A DNA stretch of 64,000 nucleotides, taken from assembly GCA_030065875.1 (NCBI GenBank), contig JASJCR010000020.1, positions 1 to 64,000 of the forward strand, given 5' to 3'. The translations under genes and the position numbers were made by a program. This document shows positions 9,766 through 19,904 of this stretch, in pieces (position 1 is the first letter of the stretch; every line of letters starts with the position of its first letter). The DNA is from Ardenticatenaceae bacterium (GTDB lineage Bacteria; Chloroflexota; Anaerolineae; Promineifilales; Promineifilaceae). Below the pieces are notes generated by a model. It worked only from the letters and a program-made list of their open reading frames with translations, made no database searches and had not been told where the DNA came from.

Positions 9766-11906
9766 CCTGGATGACCCGGCCGTTGGCCCTGATCCTGCTT
9801 ACTTATGTGGCCCTGGGAACCGCTTTCAGCTTAGTAGTCCCCCTAAACGAAGCCCCAGATGAACCCGATCACTTTGCTTATGTTCGAGTATTGGCCCAAA
9901 CCGCCCGGCTACCGATCATGTCCCCCATAGCCGCTGAAAACGAGACGATGGAAGCCAATCAACCACCACTTTTTTACGCCCTCAATGTGCTGGTGGCCGG
10001 CTGGTGGCCGCTCGACGAGGCGATTCACGGGCCACTAAACAGCTGTTTTTCAATCGAACTAGCGGATGCCGGCCGGCAAACGCTCTACCGGCACGATCCA
10101 ACTGAAGCGTTCCCATTTGAGCAAAACAGGTTGGCCCTGGCTTATCATTTATCCCGAATTTTCTCCGTTCTCCTGGGTGGTGGAACCGTCTGGATCACCT
10201 ATCATCTAGGGCGAGCGGCGGGATTAAAGGAGCCATTTTCTCTGCTTGGAGCCGGTCTCGTGGCCTTTAATCCGCAGTTTGTGTTTATCAACGGAAGCGT
10301 CAACAACGATGTGCTGACCGCGCTTCTCGGTGCAGCCATCATTTGGCAAGCGGCCGTTTACACAACCCGGCCGAGTCAGAAGCGATTAATCGGGCTTGGC
10401 ATTTTATTTGGTCTGGGGCTCCTCACCAAATACGCTTTAATCGCTTACGGCGGGGTGATCGGTCTGGCTATTTTGTGGCCCATTTTCACCGATTTTCAAA
10501 CAAAAAAACAGCAAAACCTTATCGGCCGTCTGGCCTGGGAAGGGTTTCTGTTTTCCGTACCGGTTATGGTGATTGCCGGTTGGTTTTACTGGCACAATTG
10601 GCAGCTGTATGGCGATCCCCTGGTGTGGGATGTCCATTTACAGGCCAAGGGGGCGGCGGTTGTTCGTCAATCCCCGTTTGTCTGGACAGATTTACTTGAA
10701 TTTGCCCGCTGGCACTTCATTTCTTTCTGGGCGGTTTTTGGCTGGCTCAACATCGCTGCTCCCAATTGGGTGTACGTTATTTATGCGGCAATTTCAGCGG
10801 TTGGAATCATGGGTGCTGCAGGAATTATGTGGCGCAAACGGGGCCTCCTTTCTCCTTCTCACTGGTTAATCGGGTGCGCCGTTTTACTCATTTACCTCTC
10901 TTTATTGCGCTATATTCAAATTATCAATTGGTCGGGTTACCAAGGCCGTCTGGCGTTTGCGGCCGTGGCCCCAATTGCCGTTATTTTAGCGGCCGGTTGG
11001 CAGATGCTGTTTCCCAGACGCTTTGTGAAATTTCTCCTCGCCGGGCTGGCCGGGCTGGTCTTGAGCCTGCTCGTTGGCGTTGTCGCCCCTGCTTATCCCA
11101 GGCCGCAAATTTACAGCCCTCCGACCACCGCCCAGGCTGTATGCATGCGAACCCGGTCCGGACTGCTTTTAGATGGGGTATCAGGAGACCAGAGGATCAC
11201 GGGGGGTGCGATAAATCTTACCTGGCACGGTTTGGGAATGATCGGCTCTGAGGGTGCGGGGACCCTGGAAACCATATTGCTTCTACCTGACGGCACAGAA
11301 GTCGGTCGGGAGCAAAATTCACTCAATTGGCGTGCGGATGAGTTGATTGATGTTCCGGTCCAAATCCAACTTCCAGCCGATCTCCCCCGGCCGACAGTAT
11401 TGTATGCCGCGGCCCAACTGCGTGATGAAAACCAAGGTGAGCTGATTGAATTTCAATCGGCCACCGGACGGGTTCTGGAAGCACCCCATACCGCTGTTGA
11501 GCTTATTTTGCCGGGCAAGCAAGACATTATCGCAGAGCCCCAAATCAAGGCCAACGCCCTGTTTGGGCAGCAGTTGCAATTAATAGGGGCAACAATTACC
11601 GCCGAAAACATAATTCTCGTCTGGGAAGGGGCATCATCAATCGATTTAAGCTACACGACATTCGTTCACGTGATCGATGACGACGGAAATATGTTATCTC
11701 AGGCGGATAGCCAGCCGCTTAACGGCCGCTATCCTACGCGGGTCTGGGATGTGGAAGAACGAGTAGTTGACATAAAATCCATCTCGGTGCAGGATGAATC
11801 AACCACCTTGCGAATCGGAGTCTATCACCTGGCCACCGGTCAAAATTTAATCCTGCCAGATGGTAGAGAATGGGTTGAGATTAAGCTCAGCCCCAAACAA
11901 CAATAA
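9741..11906 (+). CDS. DUF2142/GT-C glycosyltransferase with C-terminal beta module
   Basis: 721 residues. After the first helix comes P-L-N-E-A-P-D-E-P-D-H-F at residues 34-45, the DUF2142/GT-C signature with acidic D40-E41 and H44, and then N-Q-P-P-L-F-Y at 73-79. About eleven helices reach to roughly residue 455, followed by about 265 extracytoplasmic residues. These contain T-T-F-V-H-V-I-D-D-D-G-N-M-L-S-Q-A-D-S, the same module as in the proteins at 2885-4636 and 14305-16683. The gene overlaps the YfhO gene before it, so the products likely act in one pathway. Family function is sugar transfer from a polyprenyl carrier outside the membrane; the substrate is unknown. Confidence 0.75.
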   Translation: MAGNQEKIAWMTRPLALILLTYVALGTAFSLVVPLNEAPDEPDHFAYVRVLAQTARLPIMSPIAAENETMEANQPPLFYALNVLVAGWWPLDEAIHGPLNSCFSIELADAGRQTLYRHDPTEAFPFEQNRLALAYHLSRIFSVLLGGGTVWITYHLGRAAGLKEPFSLLGAGLVAFNPQFVFINGSVNNDVLTALLGAAIIWQAAVYTTRPSQKRLIGLGILFGLGLLTKYALIAYGGVIGLAILWPIFTDFQTKKQQNLIGRLAWEGFLFSVPVMVIAGWFYWHNWQLYGDPLVWDVHLQAKGAAVVRQSPFVWTDLLEFARWHFISFWAVFGWLNIAAPNWVYVIYAAISAVGIMGAAGIMWRKRGLLSPSHWLIGCAVLLIYLSLLRYIQIINWSGYQGRLAFAAVAPIAVILAAGWQMLFPRRFVKFLLAGLAGLVLSLLVGVVAPAYPRPQIYSPPTTAQAVCMRTRSGLLLDGVSGDQRITGGAINLTWHGLGMIGSEGAGTLETILLLPDGTEVGREQNSLNWRADELIDVPVQIQLPADLPRPTVLYAAAQLRDENQGELIEFQSATGRVLEAPHTAVELILPGKQDIIAEPQIKANALFGQQLQLIGATITAENIILVWEGASSIDLSYTTFVHVIDDDGNMLSQADSQPLNGRYPTRVWDVEERVVDIKSISVQDESTTLRIGVYHLATGQNLILPDGREWVEIKLSPKQQ

Positions 11907-12005
11907 GATTTTTTGATAAGTGGTTTGATTGCCCTAAAATATCCCAGGTTTGCGGCTGAAAAACAAAGCCACAACCATCAAACTACAAAGGTTTAGAGGA
12001 AAATT

Positions 12006-14294
12006 TTGAAGCCTAACCGCCGTGATATTATCGCCATGGGCGCCTTAGTCTGCCTGTGTTTATTCTTTTTTGCCGGGACTTTTTTCCCCAGTAATGAGAA
12101 TGAAATTATTCTGGGAGAGGATCTCTTCTGGCTTTTTCGGCCGATGGGAGAATTCGCCTTTGAAAATTTTCGCCAGGGTGCGCTCCCTCTTTGGAATCCA
12201 TATCTATTTCTGGGTTTTCCTCAGTATGCTGAGCCACAGCTTTCTACTTTTTATCCTCCCATGTGGCTCGCTGCCTGGGTGCCCATAGAATCTTCTTTTT
12301 CTTTCCTGTATGCTTTTCACTTTGCCTTGACGGCGATAGGGGGATATTTGCTGGTCCGGCAGTTAGGTGGTCGCTGGTCCGGCGCACTGCTGGCGGGGAT
12401 CGTATTAACCTTTAACGGGTTTATGATCGCCCGCTTGCATGCGGGTCATGTTCCCCACCTCATGACCTTATCCTATTTGCCATTGCTTCTCGCGGCCGCG
12501 CATTGGGCTGTTCAGCGCCGGTCCATTGCTGCAACTTTGTTAGCTGGTGTTCCCTTGGGTTTAGCCATGCTGGCCGGGTATGCTCCATTTTTTCCATTCC
12601 TGGTCGCCGCCGTATCCTTGCTGATGCTCTGGCTGGCGGTGCAAGAATGGCAAAAAAGAGAATATGCGAAAGGGGCGTGGATTTTGGCGCAACTCGTAAT
12701 CTTGGGTCTATTTTCGGGAATGCTGGCGGCCGTGCAACTGCTACCGACGGTTGAAATGACCCTTGCTTCCAGTCGGGTTGCCGGGGCAGATTATGCGTTT
12801 GCAAACAGCCTTTCCATGCCACCCTGGAATTATTTGACCCTGCTTTTACCCGGTTTATATGGAGATCCGGTTGGTGACATTCTTTATTGGGGTGCGGCGC
12901 CGATCAATGCGTTTTGGGAATATGCAATTTATGCGGGCATTTTACCTTTTATTTTGTTTATCCTGGTGTGGCCGCTCGGCCAACGTTCATGGCGTTTTTG
13001 GTTCGTATTTGGTTTGGGAGGGTTGATTTTAGCCTCCGGCTCGGCTCTGGCCATCCATCGCATACTTTATCATCTTGTACCCGGATTTGGTTTATTCCGC
13101 GTTCCGGCCCGAATGGGATACTTTTTTGTCTTGGCAGCGGCCGTGATTACTGGCCTATTATTTGATCACTGGCTGGATTTATCGAACAGCGAACGCGAGA
13201 AATGGATCCCCCGGCTGCGCCAGGCATTGTGGCGTGGATTGGGTTTGCTGAGCGTGCTGGTGGTGATGTCGGTCTTATGGCAGGCGGTCCAAACCAATGA
13301 AGATGAAATTAGCGCTCAGATCGGGGGGATTACCAGCCAGCTCATCAGGCTAATGTTACTGGGCGGAGGGGCAATCCTGCTGTTAATCGGGGCAAAAGCA
13401 CGGCCGCGCTGGCAAATCGCGATGTTGGCGGTTGTGCTGCTTGTTATTGATTTATGGGGCAACAGCTATCAATTTATTACCCTGGAGGATGCCACACCAG
13501 AGGTGGGGTGGGTCATGGCTGATTTAAGCTTGCCCTCAAACCGTCTTGAGTATCGAATCTTATCCAAAGGATTAGCTGAAAACTCGGGCATCCTTTACGA
13601 TTTTTATCATGTTGATGGCTATGATGACTTCCGTACAAAAACAGGTCTCGAGTTGAGAGATCGGGCCTTCGATGATGCCCGTATTGCTCGTCTGTTGGGC
13701 ACGCAGTATTTACTCCATGGATTTCGCTATGAAAAAGAGCCGATAGCGCCCGGTTGGGAATTAATTGCTCAACCCGCAGGGGTAAAAATCTACGAGCGGA
13801 TCGATGCTCAAAGTAGAGCGTTTATCGTATACGATGTAATCGCGGCCGAAAACGAAGCGCACAGCCTGCGCTTAATTGATGATCCGGCCCTGGATTTTAC
13901 CAGGACAGCAGTGGTAGAAGTTGTCCCGAATACAAGCTGCGCAATCGAAACACCTCCCGCAGGCGCAGACGCTCAGGTTGAAATTTTAGCTTATAATCCT
14001 CGGCAAGTCGTGCTAAAAACCGATACGCCAACCACCGGCTGGCTGGTGCTAAGTGACTTATACTACCCAGGCTGGACAGCCGCTGTTTCAGGTTCGCCTG
14101 CAGCCATTCAACCCACTAATTATGGCCTTCGCGGGGTGTGCGTGCCTGCCGGTACCCATGAAATTGTGTTTGATTTTGAACCCGATATTCTGAACTATGG
14201 AGTGGCGGTCACGGGAGCAGCCTTAATTGTTTTATTAATCGCCGTCGTTTACTTAATTTGGGCTAACCGGACATCTCATCGCCAAGCAATTTAA
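12006..14294 (+). CDS. YfhO-family multi-membrane protein, second copy
   Basis: 762 residues, starting at a TTG codon 5 bp after the AGAGGA-like site at 11995-12000; no better ATG lies upstream of the first helix. Loop 1 has L-G-E-D-L-F-W-L-F-R-P-M and then L-P-L-W-N-P-Y-L-F-L-G-F-P-Q, the YfhO pattern. The C-terminus ends with Y-P-G-W-T-A-A-V-S-G and V-P-A-G-T-H-E-I before a final helix. It is a distant paralogue of the 934-residue protein at 6961-9765. A 99-bp gap separates it from the gene before, and 10 bp separate it from the next glycosyltransferase. YfhO proteins are linked to polymer glycosylation; the acceptor here is unknown. Confidence 0.8.
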   Translation: MKPNRRDIIAMGALVCLCLFFFAGTFFPSNENEIILGEDLFWLFRPMGEFAFENFRQGALPLWNPYLFLGFPQYAEPQLSTFYPPMWLAAWVPIESSFSFLYAFHFALTAIGGYLLVRQLGGRWSGALLAGIVLTFNGFMIARLHAGHVPHLMTLSYLPLLLAAAHWAVQRRSIAATLLAGVPLGLAMLAGYAPFFPFLVAAVSLLMLWLAVQEWQKREYAKGAWILAQLVILGLFSGMLAAVQLLPTVEMTLASSRVAGADYAFANSLSMPPWNYLTLLLPGLYGDPVGDILYWGAAPINAFWEYAIYAGILPFILFILVWPLGQRSWRFWFVFGLGGLILASGSALAIHRILYHLVPGFGLFRVPARMGYFFVLAAAVITGLLFDHWLDLSNSEREKWIPRLRQALWRGLGLLSVLVVMSVLWQAVQTNEDEISAQIGGITSQLIRLMLLGGGAILLLIGAKARPRWQIAMLAVVLLVIDLWGNSYQFITLEDATPEVGWVMADLSLPSNRLEYRILSKGLAENSGILYDFYHVDGYDDFRTKTGLELRDRAFDDARIARLLGTQYLLHGFRYEKEPIAPGWELIAQPAGVKIYERIDAQSRAFIVYDVIAAENEAHSLRLIDDPALDFTRTAVVEVVPNTSCAIETPPAGADAQVEILAYNPRQVVLKTDTPTTGWLVLSDLYYPGWTAAVSGSPAAIQPTNYGLRGVCVPAGTHEIVFDFEPDILNYGVAVTGAALIVLLIAVVYLIWANRTSHRQAI

Positions 14295-14304
14295 ATTCAC
14301 AAAT

Positions 14305-16683
14305 ATGGAAAATTTACCGTTTATCAAGCGATTGATACAGACGTACAACCTGCTAACGCAGCGTGGTCGATGGCTGGCTCCCATTTTGCTGCTCATATTT
14401 TTCGGCCGAATCGTGCATGCTTCTTTGCTTAAATCCATCACATTTGATGAAGTGCTTCACCTCTATTACGGGGCTTTATATTGGCACAGCGATTCCCTCT
14501 ACAGCGTTGTCCAGAATCCCCCTTTAATCAACGCTATTATCGGTCTTCCGCTGCGTCTTGGTTTTCAACCTAACCTGGCGTTTGATCATCCGGTGTGGGC
14601 TGGCGGAAACTGGCTTACCATCAGCCAAACATTCCTGTGGGAAGTTAATGCCAACGGTATGGCCTTAATATTTGCTGGGCGTTTGTCAATCATGCTTCTG
14701 TCGGTTATGCATGGTGCTCTACTCTTTCGGTGGAGCAAAGAGCTCAGCAAAAGTACGGCGGCCGGTTTATTAACCCTGTTTCTATACACGTTTGATCCCA
14801 ATATTCTGGCGCACAGCTTCTTGGCCACAGCCGATTTAGGCACCGCTTTTTTCACTACCCTGTTTACCTATGTTGTATGGCAGTACTGGCGCCGGCGACA
14901 TGGCAAAGCGGTGGAAATCGGACTTTTTTTACTCGTTGGCCTGGTTACAGGCTTGATGTTCAGCGCTAAATTTTCGGGGATTATTCTAATACCGGCGATC
15001 GTTATGATGGCTGCCTTTCGCCACCTCACGAAGCAAAACCACGACCGATCCGTCTGGCAAACGGTCGCTCAGATTTTAAGCTGGTTAGCCATTGGAGCCC
15101 TGGTCTTCTTAATCGTTTATCGCTTCGATTTTTCCACGCTGGCCGCAGATTACTCCTTTCAACAAAGCCATCAATTAGATGGTCACAGCGCATATCTTTT
15201 TGGTGAGTTAAGTCGAGATGGATGGTGGTATTATTTTCCAATAGTATTTGCCGTCAAAACCCCAATAGCAACGATATTGCTTATGCTCGTTGCCACGACC
15301 CTTCTTGTGGCTCGGCGACAGATAAATTGGGATGTTTGGTGGCCTGTCCTGATGGCAGCCGGATTCGCTGGGGCAGGCGTGTTTAGTAACGTCAACATAG
15401 GCTATCGATATATTTTGCCGGTCTTACCCTTGATGTTTGTCGTTGTGGGCCAACTGGCTCAACCTCGCTATCTGCGAGCTGCGCCGCTTAAGTTCGCCAC
15501 GGGGGCAGCGGTGCCCATCATTCTACTGGCCACCATTTGGGTACACCCCCACTACTTGGCGTATTTCAACCTGCTGGGTGGCGGCCCGGATAACGGCTGG
15601 CAAATTGTGGTTGACTCCAATATAGATTGGGGGCAAGATTTGCCCTCTCTAGCCGCTTACATGAATGACCAGGAGATTGATCTGGTCTATCTCAGCTTCC
15701 TCGGAGCAGCTTCCGCTTCCGCCTATGGAGTTGAAGCGGAGTTAATTAAGGATTGGCCACAATTAAAAAATGATGGGCTCACCGACTTTTTCTATGAACC
15801 GTGGCCGGCCCCTGGCGTTTACGCCATTAGCGTCACCCAATTACATGGTGTTTATTTGAGTAATCCCGACCGTTTCCAATGGTTCCGTGAAAAAGAACCG
15901 ACAAACAAAGCTGGATACTCACTTTTTATTTACGAGGTCCAACCTGATGGAAAATCGGCAAATTTGTCGCTGTCGGGTATCGGGGTTAATCGCATTACTT
16001 TGGCCGATTTTGATAAGGCCCTGGGCAGTAACGATATCAAACTGGGTTATTATGATGCCCGCACGAGTTTCTTGTGGCCCAATAGCCAAACCGGAGCTTC
16101 CTGGGCGGGCGTTGGTGACGGACATTTACCCCAAAACCCAAATCTGGCAAGATTTTATAGCCAAAGCCAAACGGTGGTCAAAGGTCAAAGTGTTGATCGT
16201 GAAGATGTCAATTGGAGCTACCAGCTTTTTCATTGGCCGGACTCCCCGGTTGAAGAGCGCTTAAGGCAAAATAGTCAAGCCGCCAGACCGGATTCACCTG
16301 TTCTTTTTGCAGAAACTGTTGAATTCATGGGTCACGAGATGATCTATTCCGATTTATATCAACCAGGTCAGCCGCTCGATCTTCTAACATTCTGGCGAAT
16401 GTCAGCGCAAACTGAAAATCAGCTGTCAATTTTTATCCATCTGCTAAACGCTGAAGGAACCCTCGTCGCCCAGCATGATGGCCTCGGTGTGCAGGTGCCC
16501 TCGCTGAATAAAAACGACGAGTTTGCTCAACTGCATACCATGACGTTACCAGAAGATCTCCCGGCAGGACGATATACGCTTCAAACAGGTTTGTACGAGA
16601 GAAATTCGCTTAAACGTCTAGAAATCACCGACAGCCAGGATTTTCTGATAATTGATCATATTGATGTAGGCAGCTCTGAATAA
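14305..16683 (+). CDS. GT39-type lipid-carrier-dependent glycosyltransferase with beta module
   Basis: 792 residues. Loop 1 carries S-I-T-F-D-E-V-L-H at 44-52 with the catalytic-type D48-E49, then Q-N-P-P-L at 70-74, as in phospholipid-carrier-dependent glycosyltransferases (PMT/ArnT, GT39). The motif D-S-N-I-D-W-G-Q-D-L further on is common in this group. About ten helices cover residues 25-420. The remaining 370 residues are soluble and end in the module with S-I-F-I-H-L-L-N-A-E-G and Y-T-L-Q-T-G-L-Y that recurs in two neighbouring proteins. It is the last gene of the plus-strand glycan run (6961-16683), 10 bp after the YfhO gene. Confidence 0.8.
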   Translation: MENLPFIKRLIQTYNLLTQRGRWLAPILLLIFFGRIVHASLLKSITFDEVLHLYYGALYWHSDSLYSVVQNPPLINAIIGLPLRLGFQPNLAFDHPVWAGGNWLTISQTFLWEVNANGMALIFAGRLSIMLLSVMHGALLFRWSKELSKSTAAGLLTLFLYTFDPNILAHSFLATADLGTAFFTTLFTYVVWQYWRRRHGKAVEIGLFLLVGLVTGLMFSAKFSGIILIPAIVMMAAFRHLTKQNHDRSVWQTVAQILSWLAIGALVFLIVYRFDFSTLAADYSFQQSHQLDGHSAYLFGELSRDGWWYYFPIVFAVKTPIATILLMLVATTLLVARRQINWDVWWPVLMAAGFAGAGVFSNVNIGYRYILPVLPLMFVVVGQLAQPRYLRAAPLKFATGAAVPIILLATIWVHPHYLAYFNLLGGGPDNGWQIVVDSNIDWGQDLPSLAAYMNDQEIDLVYLSFLGAASASAYGVEAELIKDWPQLKNDGLTDFFYEPWPAPGVYAISVTQLHGVYLSNPDRFQWFREKEPTNKAGYSLFIYEVQPDGKSANLSLSGIGVNRITLADFDKALGSNDIKLGYYDARTSFLWPNSQTGASWAGVGDGHLPQNPNLARFYSQSQTVVKGQSVDREDVNWSYQLFHWPDSPVEERLRQNSQAARPDSPVLFAETVEFMGHEMIYSDLYQPGQPLDLLTFWRMSAQTENQLSIFIHLLNAEGTLVAQHDGLGVQVPSLNKNDEFAQLHTMTLPEDLPAGRYTLQTGLYERNSLKRLEITDSQDFLIIDHIDVGSSE

Positions 16684-16835
16684 ATACCCAAACGCAGTCA
16701 ACCGGCAAGGCATATCTTGGTTAAAAGCGACGTCAGGTCATAATTTCCGCAATCGAAGGGGCTATGATACAATCGACCCGTCGCACCGTTTTCTATCAAA
16801 TCAATATCATCGGGGAAAAGTGAGGGTTTAGTGTA

Positions 16836-18098
16836 ATGGTTGAGATGAGAAAAGTGTTGGGGTTGATTTTGGGTGGTGGTCAGGGAAGTCGACTTTATCC
16901 CCTAACCCATGAACGATCAAAACCCGCGGTGCCTCTGGCCGGTAAATATCGCCTGATCGATATTCCCATGAGCAACTGTTTTCATGCGGATATTGACAAA
17001 ATCGCGATCTTAACCCAGTTTAATTCCGCTTCGCTGCACCGTCATATCTATCGCACCTATGTCCGAGACATGTTCACCAAAGGGTGGGTGCAAATTTTGG
17101 CCGCCGAGCAAACCCCCACCAGCCATGACTGGTATCAGGGCACGGCCGATGCGGTTCGGAAACAGTGGATTGAAATATCTCAGGCCGGTGCAGACCATAT
17201 TCTGATTCTGGCTGGTGATCACCTGTATCGGATGGATTATCGGGAGTTTGTGGCCGCGCACATCGACAGTGAGGCTGATATTACCGTTGCCGTGCAGCCG
17301 GTTAGTCGCCCAGACGCCCCCTCATTTGGCATTTTAAAGCTCGGCGAAAACGATGAGATCGTGCAGTTTAAAGAAAAACCGCAGACGGATGAAGAACTTG
17401 ATTCCATGGTCAGCACCGATGATCGTCATAAGCCGTTTATGGCCTCGATGGGGATTTACGTTTTTCGCACCGAAGTTCTAAACGAAATGCTCAAAGCGGT
17501 CGATGGCGATGACTTTGGCAAAAACATTATTCCGGCGGGCTTGGAAAGTAAAAAAGTTCAGGGGTTTGTCTTTGATGGATTTTGGGAAGATATCGGGACG
17601 ATTCGCCGCTTTTATGAGGTGAACCTGATGATGGCTCAGGCGGACCCCCCCTTTGATTTTTACAGCGCGGAGGCACCTATTTTTACCCGGCCGCGCTTTT
17701 TACCCGGCTCGACCTTCTCCGGCGGAGCACTTGACCACGTCTTGTTGGCTGATGGCTGCAAAATTGGAAACGCCACCATCCGCAACGCCGTCGTGGGGTT
17801 ACGCAGCGTCATTGGCGACAGCGTAACGTTAACCAACACGATCATGATGGGGGCCGATTATTTCGAAACCGATGCGGAACAAACCAAAAACCGGCGTAGC
17901 AAACGAGCCAATATTGGCATTGGCAATGGGAGCGTTATCGACGGGGCGATCCTCGACAAAAATGCGCGTATCGGCAAAGGGGTGATCATTCGCCACATGG
18001 CCGACCGGCCGGATCAGGATCATGAAAATTGGGTTTCCCGGGACGGCATTGTTATCGTGCCCAAAAACGCTCATATCCCCGACAGCACCGTGATTTAA
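16836..18098 (+). CDS. glgC: Glucose-1-phosphate adenylyltransferase (ADP-glucose pyrophosphorylase)
   Basis: 420 residues, the usual GlgC length. G-G-G-Q-G-S-R-L-Y-P-L-T at 13-24 is the nucleotide-binding signature. P-A-V-P-L-A-G-K-Y-R-L-I-D-I-P at 30-44, the F-K-E-K-P sugar-phosphate motif near residue 180 and a C-terminal left-handed beta-helix all fit. It makes ADP-glucose from ATP and glucose-1-phosphate, the committed step of bacterial glycogen synthesis. No glgA, glgB or glgP is adjacent. The GH13_18 phosphorylase at 31624-33345 would release a hexose-1-phosphate this enzyme could use. The 3' end overlaps the convergent glycosyltransferase by 4 bp. Confidence 0.93.
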   Translation: MVEMRKVLGLILGGGQGSRLYPLTHERSKPAVPLAGKYRLIDIPMSNCFHADIDKIAILTQFNSASLHRHIYRTYVRDMFTKGWVQILAAEQTPTSHDWYQGTADAVRKQWIEISQAGADHILILAGDHLYRMDYREFVAAHIDSEADITVAVQPVSRPDAPSFGILKLGENDEIVQFKEKPQTDEELDSMVSTDDRHKPFMASMGIYVFRTEVLNEMLKAVDGDDFGKNIIPAGLESKKVQGFVFDGFWEDIGTIRRFYEVNLMMAQADPPFDFYSAEAPIFTRPRFLPGSTFSGGALDHVLLADGCKIGNATIRNAVVGLRSVIGDSVTLTNTIMMGADYFETDAEQTKNRRSKRANIGIGNGSVIDGAILDKNARIGKGVIIRHMADRPDQDHENWVSRDGIVIVPKNAHIPDSTVI

Positions 18099-19090
18099 CG
18101 GTGGTTGATGGGGTTACGCTCGATATAAATCATGTTCTGGCGGTCTACCGGGTGGTTCAAACCGCGGTAAAACCCTAGCCAGGGATAGATGACCTGAAAA
18201 GTCCCTACCCGAAATTTGTGCCAGCTGCGCCACTTGACAGCGCCCGAAATCATTTGCCGTACTCCCTGATCGAGGACCCATTCCATTAGCAGATAAGCAC
18301 CACCCCAATCGCCGCAGCGCAAATATTTTGCGGCCGCTGCCCCCGCCCCATATCCGTAATTTTTAAACGATTTTTGCAGCCGCTGCCACTTGCGCCAGTG
18401 GTTGTGCAACACCAGCATGCCGGGTGAATAAACGATTTTGCCCCCTCGATGCAAAATTCGATACCCGATATCTCGTTCGGGCCAGCTTCGAAAGCGGCCG
18501 CCAATCCCCAAACACGCGTCAAATCCCTTAATCTGCTGAAAATGTTCGCGGCGAAACGCCATATTGGCGCCATGCCCAAACCCCAAATCAAAACGGTTGG
18601 AGCCAAACACCTCGCGGTCCAAAGATTCTTTGATGGCTACCGGCAAAACGTGAGCCAAATGCTGTATTTCCGGATCCGCCTGGTGCAATTCCTCTTCATC
18701 TCGCAAAACCCGCCCAAATACCGCCCAGATATCCGGATCCTGCAGTTCGGCCGCAATTTGATCGAGCCAGTCGGGAGCCACACAACAATCATCATCGGTA
18801 AAGGCGATGATAGGGGCATGACCAAGCTGTGCGCCTAAATTGCGGGCGATGTTTGAGCCGACTTCTTCCAGCCAGACGTAATGCAGCCGGGAATCCCGAT
18901 CGATCATTTCTTGAACCACCTTCTGGGTAGCCTGATCATCGCTTTGATCGACAATCCACACGGCAAATCGGGAAAGATTACTCCGGGTAATGCTCTCCAC
19001 CGTTTTTTTGATCAACCCACCGGTGTTGCGGGTTGGAATGATGATGTCGATGAGCGGTTTTTCGGACAGCTCAATTTCATTGGGATACAC
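18095..19090 (-). CDS. GT2 family glycosyltransferase
   Basis: 331 residues, GT-A fold. I-I-I-P-T-R-N at 16-22, I-V-D-Q-S-D-D at 46-52, and the metal-binding D-D-D at 99-101 in F-T-D-D-D-C-C mark a GT2 enzyme. W-P-E-R-D-I-G-Y-R near residue 210 fits the E-D catalytic-base region of rhamnosyl- or galactosyl-type transferases. There are no convincing membrane segments, so it acts in the cytoplasm or at the membrane surface. It is convergent with glgC. The 100 bp upstream of the start shows no obvious promoter. Donor and acceptor are unknown. Confidence 0.8.
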   Translation of the reverse strand: MYPNEIELSEKPLIDIIIPTRNTGGLIKKTVESITRSNLSRFAVWIVDQSDDQATQKVVQEMIDRDSRLHYVWLEEVGSNIARNLGAQLGHAPIIAFTDDDCCVAPDWLDQIAAELQDPDIWAVFGRVLRDEEELHQADPEIQHLAHVLPVAIKESLDREVFGSNRFDLGFGHGANMAFRREHFQQIKGFDACLGIGGRFRSWPERDIGYRILHRGGKIVYSPGMLVLHNHWRKWQRLQKSFKNYGYGAGAAAAKYLRCGDWGGAYLLMEWVLDQGVRQMISGAVKWRSWHKFRVGTFQVIYPWLGFYRGLNHPVDRQNMIYIERNPINHR

Positions 19091-19208
19091 GCTTCCCCCT
19101 TAAATTTGCAAAGGCAATGTGGGGCAATTGCCCCACTTCTGATTGTAAATGGGTTGAGATGGCTTGTGACTAGGAAAATAGTCCCCGAACCCCGTTTCTT
19201 AACATTTA

Positions 19209-19904
19209 TTAATCCCCCAACCGCAAAAAATCAAGGACGGTTGACCAACCAGAGGCGAGATCTTGAATTAGCAAATCGGGATTAAAGGGTGCCAGTGATT
19301 GTGCATCGTAGCGGCCGGTGGCCACGGCCACAACTCGTGCTCCCCCGTATTGGGCGCAAAGAATATCGGCCGGTGAATCACCGATCAACACGGTTTCCTG
19401 GGGGTCAAAGGGTTGGTTAAAACGACTGCGGAAGCGTTCGAGAGCGATTGGCAGAAGTTCGTTGCGATCATCTGCATCTTCCCCGTACCCACCTGTCGGA
19501 AACACATCAGGATCAATCCCGGCCGCCACCAGCTTCCCCACCGCCGCCGGCTGCACGTTGGCCGTTAGCTGCCCCAAATACGTCCGAGAGCCCGCCCGCT
19601 CAATCAAGGGAATCACCCCTGGGTAAACTTCGATATCCTGACCAACGGGATGATCATGCCACAGCTCTCCCATCCGCTCAAAAGCTCGTTTCAACAACGG
19701 TGAATCTGAATCTACTCCAATCCCCTGCCGAGCCAGAAAATCTTGCGCAACCTTGCGATCCGGTTGACCTTGATAAGCGTAATTTTCCCAGCGAACTTCA
19801 ACCTCAAACACCTCGGATAAAGCGCGGCAAAAAATCCGTTTGCTGACACCATACGTGTGGAGAATCGTTCCGTCTATATCAAAAAGGATGAGTTTAGGAG
19901 ACAT
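19209..19904 (-). CDS. HAD-superfamily hydrolase (phosphoglycolate-phosphatase-like)
   Basis: 231 residues from the ATG at 19904. Motif I is L-F-D-I-D-G-T-I at 7-14, with nucleophile D9 and general acid D11. Motif IV is V-L-I-G-D-S-P-A-D-I near residue 165, and a helical cap lies between. The arrangement is that of the PGP/beta-phosphoglucomutase branch of HAD phosphatases; the substrate is not predictable. A longer in-frame start at 19958 would add 18 residues encoded by the heptamer repeat at 19905-19939 and by the upstream gene, so I rejected it. The start lies 14 bp after the stop of the DapA-like gene on the same strand. Confidence 0.85.
   Translation of the reverse strand: MSPKLILFDIDGTILHTYGVSKRIFCRALSEVFEVEVRWENYAYQGQPDRKVAQDFLARQGIGVDSDSPLLKRAFERMGELWHDHPVGQDIEVYPGVIPLIERAGSRTYLGQLTANVQPAAVGKLVAAGIDPDVFPTGGYGEDADDRNELLPIALERFRSRFNQPFDPQETVLIGDSPADILCAQYGGARVVAVATGRYDAQSLAPFNPDLLIQDLASGWSTVLDFLRLGD

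Noticed and set aside
10766..11251. Second-frame open stretch of 161 codons
   Set aside because: It overlaps the DUF2142 gene, which has full family motifs; the overlapping frame has none.
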